Below are positions 10,900 to 22,711 of a DNA stretch of 64,000 bases, in pieces (positions within the stretch are counted from its first letter, which is position 1; each line of letters opens with the position of its first letter). A program made the position numbers and the translations under genes. The stretch lies in assembly GCA_905221605.1 (NCBI GenBank), contig CAJNDS010000170.1, positions 143,840 to 207,839 of the forward strand. Direction: 5' to 3'. The notes beneath the pieces are model-generated. The model was not told where the DNA came from and made no database searches. It saw only the letters and a list, made by a program, of their open reading frames with translations. This DNA is from Symbiodinium natans (taxonomy: Eukaryota; Sar; Dinophyceae; Suessiales; Symbiodiniaceae).

Positions 10900-12350
10900 C
10901 AAAACAAAACTAGGTTTTAGACTACTTCGGGTTTTGGGAACCAGGAAGAAACAGCACAGATTCCTCCACGGGCGGGCGCATTTTATCGATGTTGAGTGTT
11001 TCGCCTAGGCGGGAGCCTTGTTTTGAAAGTCACGAAAACACAACAGTTGTGTACAGTACTTCAGGGTACTTCCTGGGGCTTGCATGTGTCGGGCCCCAAA
11101 CCTCAAACGGCGCTTGGCTCCGGAGTCGTCCGGTAGCCCGTGCTGATGCTAAGTTGAAAGCGGGACTCGCACGTGTGTCTAACAGTCTAACACCTATAGT
11201 TAGCCATGGACAGCGGCTTGCCTTCGCGATTTTCATTATATGCTGCACCGCGCTTTTTGTTGTGCCCTTCCAGCCCCTGTTATGCTGAGGGCATTTTTCT
11301 TATGCTGAAGGTGTTTCTTGTGTCTGGGGGCCCCTGCATAACAACTTGCAGGGCTTAAGGAGCTCCCGGTCATAAGGACCTTTTCCTGAACCTATACCGC
11401 AGGTTTTAAGGTTTAGGGTAGGCTTGTCTTTGAGTTGCGTGTGTGTGTGTGTGTGGGTGTTTCAGGTAGGGATGTCTGTTGTCTTTGACGACGTCCCCAA
11501 AGCAAAAGCTTGATGCTTGTGCAATCGAGCCCGGCCTGTAAAATTTGGTTTGGCTTGGCTTGGTTTGGGTTTGGCTTTGTCATATAGTGGGGAGTTTGGT
11601 GCTGAGTGAAACCCTGCAGCCGACACATGGGTGCTACCAGGAATGGACGTTCCCAAGCCCCCCCCCCCGTCTTACCAAAAACCACTCACTAGACCATTTC
11701 GCACAAACTACAGATCGTCTACAGATTGTGTCAGCATCACGTGTGACACCGATAGCTTTAGAGCCTGGGAAGTTGGAAGTTTGGGTTCTTGCCGGGCTTT
11801 CGCTGTTCCAGGGCTTGCTGGGGAAGTAGCTAGGTTCGAAATACTGACATTCATTTTGCCATGTTAGCTTAAGCTGGGACTCTGGTTTGCAACGCAATTA
11901 CTGTAAAGTAGGTGAGTGCAACCACTTAAATGTGGCGGGGAGTGTCCAACTTAACTTGGCTGCATAGAAAACAGTCCCTAGCGCTGACTGCAGCATCGCA
12001 CAAGAAAGCTGCAGAGCCGCTGCAGATTCGGTACTCGGGTGAAGGGGTCTCAGCGTTTCTCCGGCTTAAGGCTTGCTGTCACTCTCAGGACATCAGGGAT
12101 CGCCAATCAGTTGACAGCACCCGTAAGCGCGACGCCTTCAACCAAAGAGTCAGCATCTTCCCCAAGCAAGCTAGCTACTTCTGACACTTCACAAGCAATG
12201 TCATTGTCAATTCATTCTCGCCTGCCTGTGCCGACCACTCGCGCTTTACGTGTCTCTCGCCCCGTTTCGTCACATGCAGCGCTAAAGTCAAATGCTCATC
12301 CCCACCAAAATATGCAAAACAAAATACCCAAGTCATTATTGACACTATGA
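10900..12350. other. No recognisable gene
   Basis: Short frames only. The stretch contains a GGTTTGGCTT-type simple tract near 11,545-11,580 and a C-run at 11,660-11,672. Confidence 0.4.
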
Positions 12351-12354
12351 GTGC

Positions 12355-12552
12355 GTCGTTTTGCTGACATGGAGGGGGCGCGCTGTAGTTTTGCTGTCGT
12401 GGTGGGATGGCGTTCTTTTTGCTGTCGTGGCGGGAGCACGTTTTTGTTTTGCTGTCGTGGCGCCGGCTCACCACTCGCAGGCTTGCCGGATCTTGCCAGG
12501 GGCTTCCCGCGGTGGCGTAGGGCACGTCTGTTGTTTTGCTGTCGTGGCGACG
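12355..12552 (+). repeat. Five copies of a TTTTGCTGTCGTGGCG motif
   Basis: The word GTTTTGCTGTCGTGGYG occurs near 12,388, 12,417, 12,446 and 12,534, with a variant (TTTTGCTGACATGG) at 12,358. Spacing is irregular (about 29, 29, 88 bp), so this is a cluster of a dispersed motif, not a strict tandem repeat. A further partial copy is at about 9,944. Confidence 0.8.
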
Positions 12553-12559
12553 GTGCGCT

Positions 12560-14280
12560 TGGGCATGTTTAGCTGTCTGGTCGCGGGGATGGGTTCGCAC
12601 CTCGCTTACTGGGGCTTGCCGGGGGGCCCAACTGTGAGCGCCACCACAGCGAGAAGGACAAGACATGACAATACAGGCCAGGAAACAATCACGGGTTTCC
12701 ATGGGTACATGCACGCGACGCAGAAACTGCTGGGTTGATGTGCAGTCAAGCAGCCAGGGTGACTATACCCCAGTACAGATATCCCAGATTTGCATCCTGG
12801 ATTCGTACAACCTGGAGCAGGATTGCCGTGAAGCAATGGCTTGCATCCCCCAACCATGGCAATTTCACAGATGCAACTGCGAGTGGCTCTGTTGGTGTGG
12901 TAAGCACCTCATGCACATCACCATCAAAAAAACAAGCAGATTCTATCCGTTGCAAGACACTTCGGAAAAACTTGTGATAGGACGGACCCTCGCAATTCAG
13001 CGGAGTTACATATTTTGTTCCAGTCCCACGTAGTGCTCCTGCCCCACGATCATGCTTGTGTGAACGTGTTCACTGGGAAGCTGGGAAGCCCGTGAACTCG
13101 CCTATTCTGAGAAGGTCGAGGTCCATCGTCGTCCTGTCTGGTGCGAAATGAGATGCCACAGGAGTCTGCATATGCTCTCCTCATCCACTACGCGCTGCAA
13201 CTCAGTGCCAGCCATGGCATCCAGCTGTCATTTCATGGTCTCATGATGCTGTGTCGCTGCGGCCCAATAAGTACTAGACCCTCGACACGAACCAAGACAC
13301 TCATCCTGGAAACAAATTGCTGTCTTGGGTGAAAGGTCTGCGGTTTGTCTATGCATGCAACCTTGGACAAGTCGGACATGGCACTAAAGGTCCTTCTTTC
13401 CTTCTACGCGAGACCACAAGGCTACAATAAACCGGGCTATCCTTCTGAGCACAGACGTGCCATTGCAGACATAGAACAAGCGCTTCTACAACATCGGCAG
13501 CAGCACGACCCAGTGCAAGGAATGCGAGCGCTCGTGTACTGATCCTGTAGATCTACAGAATCTGCAGTAGGGCGCTTGCAAGTCGGGCAGCTGCGAATAG
13601 TTGCCCGACAAGGAAGCCTTGAGCACATCAAAGCTGAAATGGTTGAGTCCTTTGCAAACCGCCTCCCAAGGTCCTGGATGGCCATGGGTGGTCTTATCCG
13701 GTCCTATCGAGTCCTATCGGGTCCTATCTGGTCCTATCTGACACATGAAGTTCGGTCCGCATGTGCTGAGGGCATGACATCCAGCAGGAAGACGTAATAC
13801 AGGTCAACGATCATTTGCGACAGGCAGTGCAGCTTCAGCTTCATCCCCTCAACAGACCGTGCGCACGAAGGCATTGCAGGACAAGTGGGTCTCACCAAAT
13901 GTAGTGTCTTCTAGCACACATCCCTCCGGAAATACGAAACATTCCCTTCGGATATATATGAATATGAAAACCATTTTACCGCCCGAGTGCACAGCAGAAC
14001 CTCGAGCTACACCAAACTAGGCAGAACTAATTTCGCTTCTGAAATAGGTACTGGAAGCCCAGTAAGCGTGGTGGAATGAGTGGATAGTACCAGTTTCTTA
14101 CGCTTAGCACAGCTATCCGAGCGCAGGTGCCGCTTCTCGGGTTAGGCATGACTTTGATAGCAAATGGCTACGCAGTTTACTCATGTATAAAACATAAAGA
14201 GACAGAATCTCACTTAGCAATCGGTCGCAGGGTTCAGGCTTCACGGAAGCACTGCAAGAAACATGATATAAGTAGCCAAA
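12560..14280. other. No recognisable gene; short tandem repeat at 13,691-13,740
   Basis: Only short frames are present. Five copies of a 10-bp GTCCTATCKG word occur at 13,691-13,740. Confidence 0.4.
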
Positions 14281-14539
14281 TTTGTGGGCTTTGAAGAATT
14301 TTGTCCGCAGCTGAACTTACACGAACTGAAATGCGTGGAACAACATCAGCATGGAACGACATCGAACGATGCCTCAGGGCCACGGAGGCGCGCCCTGCTG
14401 GGACCGCTGGGAAGAGCCAGGCTCCCAGGCAGCGTGAAGGCCAGGATGGTGGAGCTGTCCCTGCAGCAAGGCACTGATGCCTCTGCCATTTCTGTAAAAA
14501 GCATGAACCGTCAAAAAGAAAAAGTTATTTGATGCGGTG

Positions 14540-15860
14540 ATCTGGCTTTGTGGACGCAGCCTGAGCGGACGCGGATCGAAGGACCAAGTGATCTCGGGAG
14601 GGAGGCGCTCGAAGTGCTGCAAAGGCTCCTGCTTGCAAAGGCAACATTCGGGGCAACACTGAGTTCGAGACAATCGGCCGAAATGAGTCGGGTTTCTGTG
14701 TAGGCTGTCATACTCCACTCCAACGTCAGTAGAGTCGGAAAATACAGTGATGGGAGGCCCGCGGCTGTCAGCCCTTTGCAAGATCCATTGAAGGATGTGT
14801 TTCCAAAAATGGCAAACCTACGCTCCTGAACAGCAAATCCTGGCACCACAGATGGAGTATCCACCTGACGGATTCAGAGTACATGTCTGCCTCCAGCATC
14901 CTCCAACAGTGAGTGTGCCCAAGCCTCTGTGGCATCTGGATAGCTCAACGGATCCTGATAGGTGCCGAACTTCCAAGAGCCTGCGGCTACAATGCACGAT
15001 CACGCGTGGATGTCTGACGATGTCTGACGTCTAGCTTGACTGAGGCAACTGCCTGCCGCGACAGCATTGGGTGGATTGGTGCAGTGGAAAAAGAACGAGT
15101 ACGTGCCAGCGAGGAGCGCCCTGAACACAAGCCAAGCAAAAATAATTTTGCAAGCAACCCGACACAAGGCTGATACATGTCACACATCCTGCAGGTTCAA
15201 GACATGAAAGAATTGGAGACGAGGCCTCGAGGACACAATGCGAAGAAGGAGTTCGCCCGAGAATAGGCTCTGCACGGAGCAAGTGTAGCCATCTGCGCAA
15301 GCAGGTCTGCGAAACTGAGTTACAGTGCATTATCGAACGGGCTTCGGCCGCTCAACTTCTGCTGACACGCTGCATCCACGTTCAAAAGGCTCCTGTGCCT
15401 TTTGGCTTGCTGGAGTCCGAGCCTACATACATACGTACACACACGGATGGACGGTGGCCAAAACTAGAAGACCTGGGCAGAATCGTCAAAAAACACAATG
15501 ACAAGATTGATTCGCTTGGTGATCATCCTGGGCTTCGTCCGTGCTTGGGAGTTTTGGAGGGGAGGGGTCACCGAAAACTTTTTGAAGCTCTCCGAGGCAA
15601 AGTTTGTTCCTCTGTCGCCGTGGTGTTTGCTTGTTGTGGAAATTGCACCCTCTACTGCCACAACCACTCATCTCCAGGTGACTTTTGGAAACGACACTGG
15701 CAATAGCGTTTGAACACGATGGCCTGTTGTGCCAGGGCAGCTGCACTCCAATCGTCTTGTTGCCACGCCGCCCTGCAGGGATCACTCCCAAACAAGTGGG
15801 GCCATCTGACGCAATCAGTAGGGTCTCCTCTATCCCGGCATATAACGGCGGAGTATGCAC
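14540..15860 (-). CDS. Unidentified minus-strand gene, several candidate exons
   Basis: Three separate minus blocks look coding. 15,860-15,700 reads AAWQQDDWSAAALAQQAIVF then KRYCQCRFQK before a likely border. 15,310-15,190 reads DGYTCSVQSLFSGELLLRIV then RPRLQFFHVLNLQDV. 14,770-14,550 reads VFSDSTDVGVEYDSLHRNP and a Cys cluster CCPECCLC. The last has a zinc-binding look (CCx2CCxC), but that is inference only. Exon borders could not be fixed and the blocks may belong to more than one gene. Confidence 0.35.
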
Positions 15861-16118
15861 GATGCTGACACACTAACAGCTCGCCTCCCTCTGCGACGAC
15901 CCAGCAAGCAGACGGAACATGCCCGGAACAGTCTGCACTTCGCCGGCCAAACCGAATCAAACCCCATACCTTTTTTCAAGCGCAGTAGGAGTAGGATGCC
16001 TCGAAGATGAAACCGCCTCCGGCAAAAATCGGTGTTGTGATGGTCAGCTGAGCTCTAACCTCAGCACATCTACTCCCAGAGCATACTCGGAGCCTGCTTG
16101 CAAGCTCCCGGCAATCTA

Positions 16119-16171
16119 CCTGCAACCATCCTGCAAGCATCCTGCAAGCATCCTGCAAGCATCCTGCAACC
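16119..16171. repeat. 11-bp tandem repeat (CATCCTGCAAG)n
   Basis: About five copies of an 11-bp unit CATCCTGCAAG / CATCCTGCAAC. Confidence 0.9.
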
Positions 16172-16179
16172 TTGACAGA

Positions 16180-17425
16180 AATTGGATCAAACTTAAAGGC
16201 TGACATTGTTCTTCGCGAGAACCCAATTCGACCTTTCGTGCACTTCATGCATGTCATCTCACTTTCACTAGAACCGCCCTTGGAGGCCTGGAAGCCCCTA
16301 ATTCAAACTGTTGTAAGGCTGCGGGATTCGATTACCCAAAGACCCTGAGCATGTCCATTCATGTCCAAGAGACGCCGTGCCGCTCTCCAACTCGTCCCGT
16401 CACGTAGTCCACCCATGCCCCTCGTACCTGAGGCTCTGTTGCTCTTCCAGCTCTGCTGGAAGCACTAGAAACCTGATTCTGCTGATAAGTCACTGCACTC
16501 AGGGAAGGTCCTGGAAGCAAAGCCTGACTTCAGACAGTCTGGCATTGTTTGGCATTGTTTGGCATGAACCAGAAAACATGTCTACCACCCGCTCCCGCAG
16601 ACAAGTCGCCACGACAGCGGCACCGATTATCGAACTCTGTGGCTATGCTGGGATTGTACTGCACCCAAAAGGCCAGCATAACCAGCTAGCACATGCGGTG
16701 CACCCAAAATGGGGGAATGAACCTCTGTGGCCAAAGAACTGCCAGCGGTCGCTGCCCAGCACTAGCAGTTTCGCTCCAGTTGCCGAGCTCGAGAAGGAAG
16801 TCGGCTCCTGCGAATGAATATAAGCAAAGACTGTAGGCTCAAGCAGTCATGATGTTGGCTGTACATAAAGGAGTTGCCCAGTAGGCCTGTTGTAGGCCAT
16901 CGGGGCACGCGAACAGGCACCCGAAAGCCATAAATCTCGCCGCTGGCAAAAGCCAAAGGCCTACAGGCCGCAAACCTATGAGACATAAAGCCATGCATGG
17001 CGCTTTCTGTCGCTTGCTGCTACTTGCAGAGCTCTTGCATACAAGAAGCACAGTCCATGAAAGAAAGATGTCGTCGGAAACGACAGGTACTGCCTCAGCC
17101 GACATCCTTGCTGGATGTTCCAAGCTTCTAAAGACCTAAAGGGCTCGCCGAGGCTAGTGGTGAGAGAATGGTGGTTCTGTCACTTCTGTTTGCAAGAGAG
17201 GGCATAGCAAAGCCCGATCCAAGCCATGTTCTGCAGCATCAGGATTGGAAGTGGGCCAAGCAAGAAGTCCCAATTCGAAGTGAAGCTGCTGGCATTCCCA
17301 ACAGCCAAGTATTGCACGTCGTTTGCAGCGTGGATGTCAAAACCCAAACAGCACGCGCAGACATGTTGCCAGAGCTTGAGCGAAACATGTGAGCAACTGC
17401 CAAAACCGGCTGGTGGTGCTAATGG
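16180..17425. other. No identified gene
   Basis: Open frames are short and mutually overlapping. A minus frame near 17,030-17,120 (SAEAVPVVSDDIFLSWT) might be an exon. Confidence 0.3.
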
Positions 17426-17429
17426 ACGC

Positions 17430-17610
17430 ACATGAGGGGTGTCGCTTTCAAGTGTTCCCATCGTTTTACAGGGTTTAGCATTAGTCATCCACGTTTGATG
17501 TCTGCAGGTGTCGCTTTGGGAAAAATCAAGGCTATAGCACACCCAACGGCTCATGAACTTAGGGGTGTCGCTTTTCAAGTGTTCCCATCGCTTTACAGGG
17601 TTTTGGGCAT
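17430..17610. repeat. Duplicated block with GGTGTCGCTTT..CAAGTGTTCCC
   Basis: A segment reading GGGGTGTCGCTTTCAAGTGT and on to TTTACAGGGTTT occurs at 17,437-17,475 and again at 17,562-17,605, with a partial copy near 17,507. This gives a repeated peptide in the minus frame but no gene I can support. Confidence 0.6.
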
Positions 17611-17689
17611 TCGTGTCCACCCCTTACTTGATTGGCTGGTGGTTTTGGCGCTTGCTCACGTGTCCCCGCAGTGCTTCTGAGTTTGAGCT

Positions 17690-18560
17690 GTTGCTCCTTT
17701 AGTTTTTGAGTCCTTCTAGCCCTTCCACGCGCCGATCTGCTGTCGGAGGAATGCTTTTTTGACTGCTTCAACTTGTTGTGGATTCCCCTGAAAACTGTGA
17801 GCCGATCCATGCAGCCTTCGACGCCCCACCCACTACGTCCAAGGCCCAGCTCAGCGACGCGCCCACGCTTCGTCCACGGCCACCAAATCGCGCCACAGTC
17901 CACAACCAAGCACATACCAAGCACCCATGGCCATGACCCCGTCTGTGCCCGTCCCATGCGACAGTACTGAAGCATCATCACCATCACCACCATCAGCATC
18001 ATCACCACCAGAAGACGAGCTTTTGAATCCTTTAACTTTTTTCATGCAGCTGAGGTTGACATGGGATCGTTGTGGATCATCGTGGATCATCGCGGATCCT
18101 GTTCAGCGTCGGCCGATCATTGCCCCGAGGGGGCCTCTTTGCATGCCAGATCCGGTGGCAATCCGAATGTCGACGTTATCGACCCCCTGAAGATGACAAG
18201 GAACAGGAATGACTGGAATGACACTATGAGGGACGAGAAAAGACCCAAGGCGGGTCCGAACTCAGCCAGTCCGAGTCTTACTCTTCGTGCATCCTTTCGC
18301 AAGTCCTGAAAAGCTTCCGGGCCATACTCTTCATGAAAACCAGAGCTTTGTGTCAAGCGGCCCCACCGGGCAGAGCGGCTGTGGATCCAAATGCGGCATC
18401 CTGCACGACGTCAGATGCATCTGCGTGCTTGTGAACGCACACCCATGAAGCTCACACTGGGCCACTGGGCTCCAACAGTGCCTGCCAGAATCCACTTGCC
18501 ACCACTGCCGGCTCCCAGATCCAGCCCAGCGGAGCAGTCAGCCGCATAGGAACAGACAAG
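17690..18560. other. No identified gene
   Basis: A minus frame near 17,690-17,790 encodes a very basic Ser/Arg/Lys stretch and may be an exon. ATCACC repeats lie at 17,975-18,010. Confidence 0.3.
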
Positions 18561-18599
18561 TCAAACCTCGATGACACGACAGCCGTGCAAAACGCAAAG

Positions 18600-19405
18600 C
18601 AACATCATCCAGCCCAACGATCTTGCAATCGTGCACGAATGGCTTGCGAACGTTTGCAGACCAGATGCGGAACTTGAATCGGAATAACTGTGACATAAGC
18701 CGTATTCAGCCTTGCTAGAGATCACAGCAAGATGCAGCCCATACCTCATGACATGTCATCAGGAGGCTCTGTCAGTGCTTAGCCAGGTGACGTTATGTAG
18801 AAAGGTAGAAGCTCTCCTCAAGCGGCCATTCGCCAGAACATTTGGACTGCATACACCGTTACCAAGAATGCTCACATCGAAGGTCCCGGCCCCATCTCAG
18901 AACTGGAGCAGGCAGCTCAGAAGAGGACAGGCCCCACATCTTACCTGAGAAATTCTGCACTTGCAGAACATACCAAGAGCAACAAAGCATCGGCTGCCTG
19001 GATCTCCATCGGCAGACGCGTCAAGCCATGCAGCACCTCCTGAACTCTCCTGACAACACACAGCGAAACACTAAGACTCTCGCTGACAACTCTTCTCAAG
19101 ACCACAGGACAACCAACACATTTCACATGCCTCCACCACTAGGCTGCTGCTGTCTCGAGTCCTGACAACGATAGAAGCAGCAGTAAAGACGGTCAAACAT
19201 GCTGCTGAAGTGCACCTCGTTGTCGGATTGTGGGCGCACGTGCATGTGCCACATCACTTTCAAATTCCGCAAATTTTTCGTATGGGAGCAACAAAGAATT
19301 CAATATCGGCAAGGAGTTGTCCTCACCATCCACAGCAGCTGATCCTGCAAGTAGCGACAACTCAAAGCCTCCTGACTCTCCCCAATGTAAGAACACAAAA
19401 TGCAC
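18600..19405 (-). CDS. Unidentified minus-strand gene, candidate exons
   Basis: Three minus blocks look coding. 19,345-19,195 reads GSAAVDGEDNSLPILNSLLL then PYEKFAEFESDVAHAR, directly after a TTGCAG acceptor. 19,050-18,975 reads VQEVLHGLTRLPMEIQAADA. 18,690-18,610 reads VTVIPIQVPHLVCKRSQAIR. Amphipathic helices and sensible charge patterns argue for protein; no family was recognised. Borders are approximate. Confidence 0.36.
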
Positions 19406-19846
19406 AAGCTCCTGTAGCAGCAGCGACGCAAAAAGTTTCAGTGATTTTCAGTGCCACTGCGACAGTGATAACACTAGGTCCTCCTGCGAGCTCTGGCTTG
19501 CCGGATTCTGCACCGTGATGCCGAAAGCATACGAGAGCCCCTTGCCAGTAGCATCACAAACAAATGTCACTTGCTCTGCCCTTCTCGGCCCTGCTCTGCA
19601 CTCCAGCCTGCTGGATTGGGCGCCCAAGTGTGATTTGCACCTTTGAGAACACTCTCAAGCAGAGAAAACAAGAAAAAAGAACGACCAGTACTTGTGGTTT
19701 GCCCACGCTATTGCTGTAGAGACACATAGCGACATGCGAAAACGTCGCCCAACCCGAGGGTTCAGGCACGCAGCTTCATGACTCGAACTCCGGAGTTGGC
19801 GACGCGAGTCTGCGTATACGCGATATGTGCCCGCGCGCTAGGATCA

Positions 19847-20110
19847 CAAAAACCCTAAACCCTAAAACCCTAAACCCTAAACCCTCAAAAACTACAACCC
19901 CTAAACCCTAAACCCCCTAAACCCTAAAACCTACAACTTCTAAAACCTTAACCCTACACCCTAACACCTACAACCCCTAAACCCCAAACCCTAAAACCCT
20001 TAAACCCTCAACCCTCAACCCTCAACCCACCGGATCACAAAAACCCTACACCCCAAACCCTGAGACCCTAAACCCTCAACCCTAAACCTCCATTTTTAAC
20101 CCCAAACCCT
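19847..20110. repeat. Interstitial telomere-like CCCTAAA tract
   Basis: Degenerate CCCTAAA/CCCTAAAA repeats with many CTACAAC and CCCTCAA variants. TTTAGGG is the plant-type telomere unit and is also the dinoflagellate one. The tract is internal and decayed, so it is not a chromosome end. Confidence 0.88.
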
Positions 20111-20119
20111 GGGCAGACC

Positions 20120-22080
20120 ATACGTGCAACCAATGAGTGTGGGCAAACCATACGTGCTGTGGGTAAGAAAAGTAGGTGGTCAGATATGCAGAGCCTCCTG
20201 CATTCACATCAACGTCCAACACTTCTCAAAACTCCCGCGCTCCATCAAGGACTGCTCTAAGGCTCCAAGGGGGCCACTCTTGGCGGTGAAGCGAACGAAG
20301 TGCATCCCTGCAGAATCGCCCAGGCAGGATCTTGCGGCATCATCAAGCTCCGACTCCTGAACTCTCAAGACTGCAGCGGCCCCCTTTTTGGCAACATACC
20401 ACGCGCTTCGGACCAGTCAACCTGAGAGGCAAGCAATCCGAGACCCTCTGTGCGCAAGACGAAACGGTGAGTGCAAAAACTTGGCCACGTCATGCCACGC
20501 CACTTCTCTTTTGGTAGGTGTTCTGGACCTGGGGTTTGGCCACACTCGGCTTGACCTGAGCCATTGTGCTGCTCAAGGGCTTTGGCAACCGAACGACTTG
20601 TGCTGAGTTCGGATCCCGAATGAACTCGCAAGCAGCTTGCAGTTGCCTCACTTGCGGGAAGTTTGGCCACTGTGACAGTAGCCCATGCTCGTGAATGTTA
20701 AGTTTGGTACTTGAGTTCTCGCGCAATGTCATCCCCAGATCTGCCTCCATCATTCACCTACGCGCTGGCTTCACAAGGTGCTCTGGATGCTGGGCCACTT
20801 TATGCACAAACAATGTCATACCTCTGCATCGGACATGATGTGGTAGCACAGTGTCGCTGTCGTTGAACATTTAAAGCGTAGTGTTCAAGAACACATTGCC
20901 ACCGTCACCACGCACACACGCATCGTATTGATCACGCGTGTTGAAGTACGCAAATCCGGGGTTAATGAAAAGTCAGCTTTCGAGCACGTCCCTCTCGCAC
21001 GAGGGGCAGATATCATAGCGCATGCTACAAGTTCACCATCATTCTTACACTTTTGATCAAATTGCCATCGTAATTTTTGAAACATCATATCATATGTGCG
21101 TCATTTGAGGTTCTGCTTTCTGTGACAGCATCTGGTGTCAGAGTTGCCGCCGGGATCCTTCCGCTACTACGACGCATGCTGCACTGTTGCACACCCTCGC
21201 AAAGATGAAGACAGATGCAACTGCCAGGTTGAACATGAAGTTTTTGTCCTGAAAGCGTATGGCTTTTGGTTGAAAATGGCGTTTTGTCTTAAAGTGTACG
21301 GTTTGTGGTTGAACACGCAGTTTGCTTTCCTCAAAGTGTGTGGTTTTGAAGTTGAAAATGTATGTTTTACAACAACCGATGGTCTTGGCAGAAATAAAAG
21401 CTTTACACTCCTTTCGAAATTGATTGTGTTTTGGACAGAAATCTATACAACTTTGCCAACAGGCTACACAAGGCTACCCTCTAGGCACTTGCCAACAAGC
21501 TATATAAGGCTAGGTGGCTACGCTCTCGGTACTTCAGCCTGCACGGGCCTGTGGGAATCCACTACCTTCTGGGCACGTCTAGGACCTTCAAGCTTGAAGG
21601 GCCTTGCTTTCGGCTGTTTGGCAAACGAACTTACGCTACAAGGTTTACACTCAAAAGAATAATCTTTTACACAAAAAATTGCAGTAGAAATCATTTGCAC
21701 GTCGTTTCAAGTGTACTTTACACAAACGTGTAAATTTACATGAAAATGATCTTTCGGGCAGGCGTCGGCACATCTGCGTCTGACCACTGATGGCAAGGGC
21801 GCATCGCGTTGCAGGTAGTCTGCATATGTCGTGCGATACTCCAGATCTTGACAGCGTAGTGTTCAAGAGCACATTGCCACCGTCACCACGCCGATCTCGC
21901 TTCCCCACACACTTGAAGTACGCACTTCCGGGTTAATGAAAAAGTCAGCTTTCGAGCACATCGCTCTTGTCCGTGGAGGGGCAGATATCATAGCGTATGC
22001 TACAAATTCATGTTCCAGAAAAAATACCAATTTTTACAAATATAGTCAAATTAGAATAGTTATTTTTGAGAGAAACATGA
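20120..22080. other. No recognisable gene; two related segments
   Basis: Two segments, at about 20,870-21,020 and 21,850-21,990, are diverged copies of each other. Both read GCGTAGTGTTCAAGA, then CACATTGCCACCGTCACCACG, then TTGAAGTACGCA..TCCGGGTTAATGAAAA and end in GGGGCAGATATCATAGCG. They flank about 0.8 kb that includes an AT-richer part. This could be an old duplication or the ends of a decayed element. The plus frame at 21,135-21,662 is open but shows repeated KVYGLWL/KAYGFWL words and no known domain. Confidence 0.45.
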
Positions 22081-22084
22081 TTTT

Positions 22085-22650
22085 ATTTGTGTATCATAAC
22101 ATACACACCTGACTCCAATTTGCATGTATCCAGTACCTGCACCAGCTCGTCACCCTCAACCGCAGCAATGCGTGGGTTCTCATTGTTCCAAATGGCGAAA
22201 GGGCTTCCGGGGGCAGCCTCAGCTTTCTCAGAATGCACCTCCCGGGGCTCGTAGGCTCGTCGTTTGAGGTTCGAGCAACCACTTTGTGCAGAACACGGCG
22301 GCCAGTCTGCTTCAGGACCTCTGAAAAACTGTTAAAGACTCTCGACTGGATGGCTTTCAAACTGGGCGCAGGACGTCTGGATCCCAAAAGAAGCCCCACT
22401 TCTCGTCCTCATGTGAGCGAGACCTGACTATCTATCACGTGAGCTCAGGGACATCACGGCATCACGAGCAACATCTGGGCATCCAGCAGCCTCACCAGGA
22501 AAGTGGTGCCCTGAGGTCCACTTCTCAGCCGCTTTGCCGGTGGATCCAGACCAACACCGACAGAGTCTTTAGCTTTGGTCAGCTCGCGAAACTTGCGAAT
22601 GACTGTCTGCGCCTTGCGACACGCGTGGATTTTGTCAAGAGCAGATAAAG
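22085..22650 (-). CDS. Unidentified gene downstream of the aldolase gene
   Basis: Minus-strand blocks look coding. 22,650-22,490 reads KIHACRKAQTVIRKFREL and then DSVGVGLDPPAKRLRSGPQG. 22,315-22,245 follows a TTTTTCAG acceptor (EVLKQTGRRVLHKVVARTSN). 22,235-22,085 reads HSEKAEAAPGSPFAIWNNEN and then IAAVEGDELVQVLDTCKLES. No family was recognised. It starts only about 60 bp after the aldolase stop at 22,712, consistent with tightly packed same-strand genes. Confidence 0.42.
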
Positions 22651-22711
22651 AAGAACTACTGAGGATTCAAGAACACAGAACATCAAACAAATCATTTCTG
22701 CTCGGATCTGC

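Noticed and set aside
19847-20110. True telomere or chromosome end
   Set aside because: The CCCTAAA tract is degenerate, internal and flanked by ordinary sequence on both sides; the same holds for 30.7-32.5 kb.
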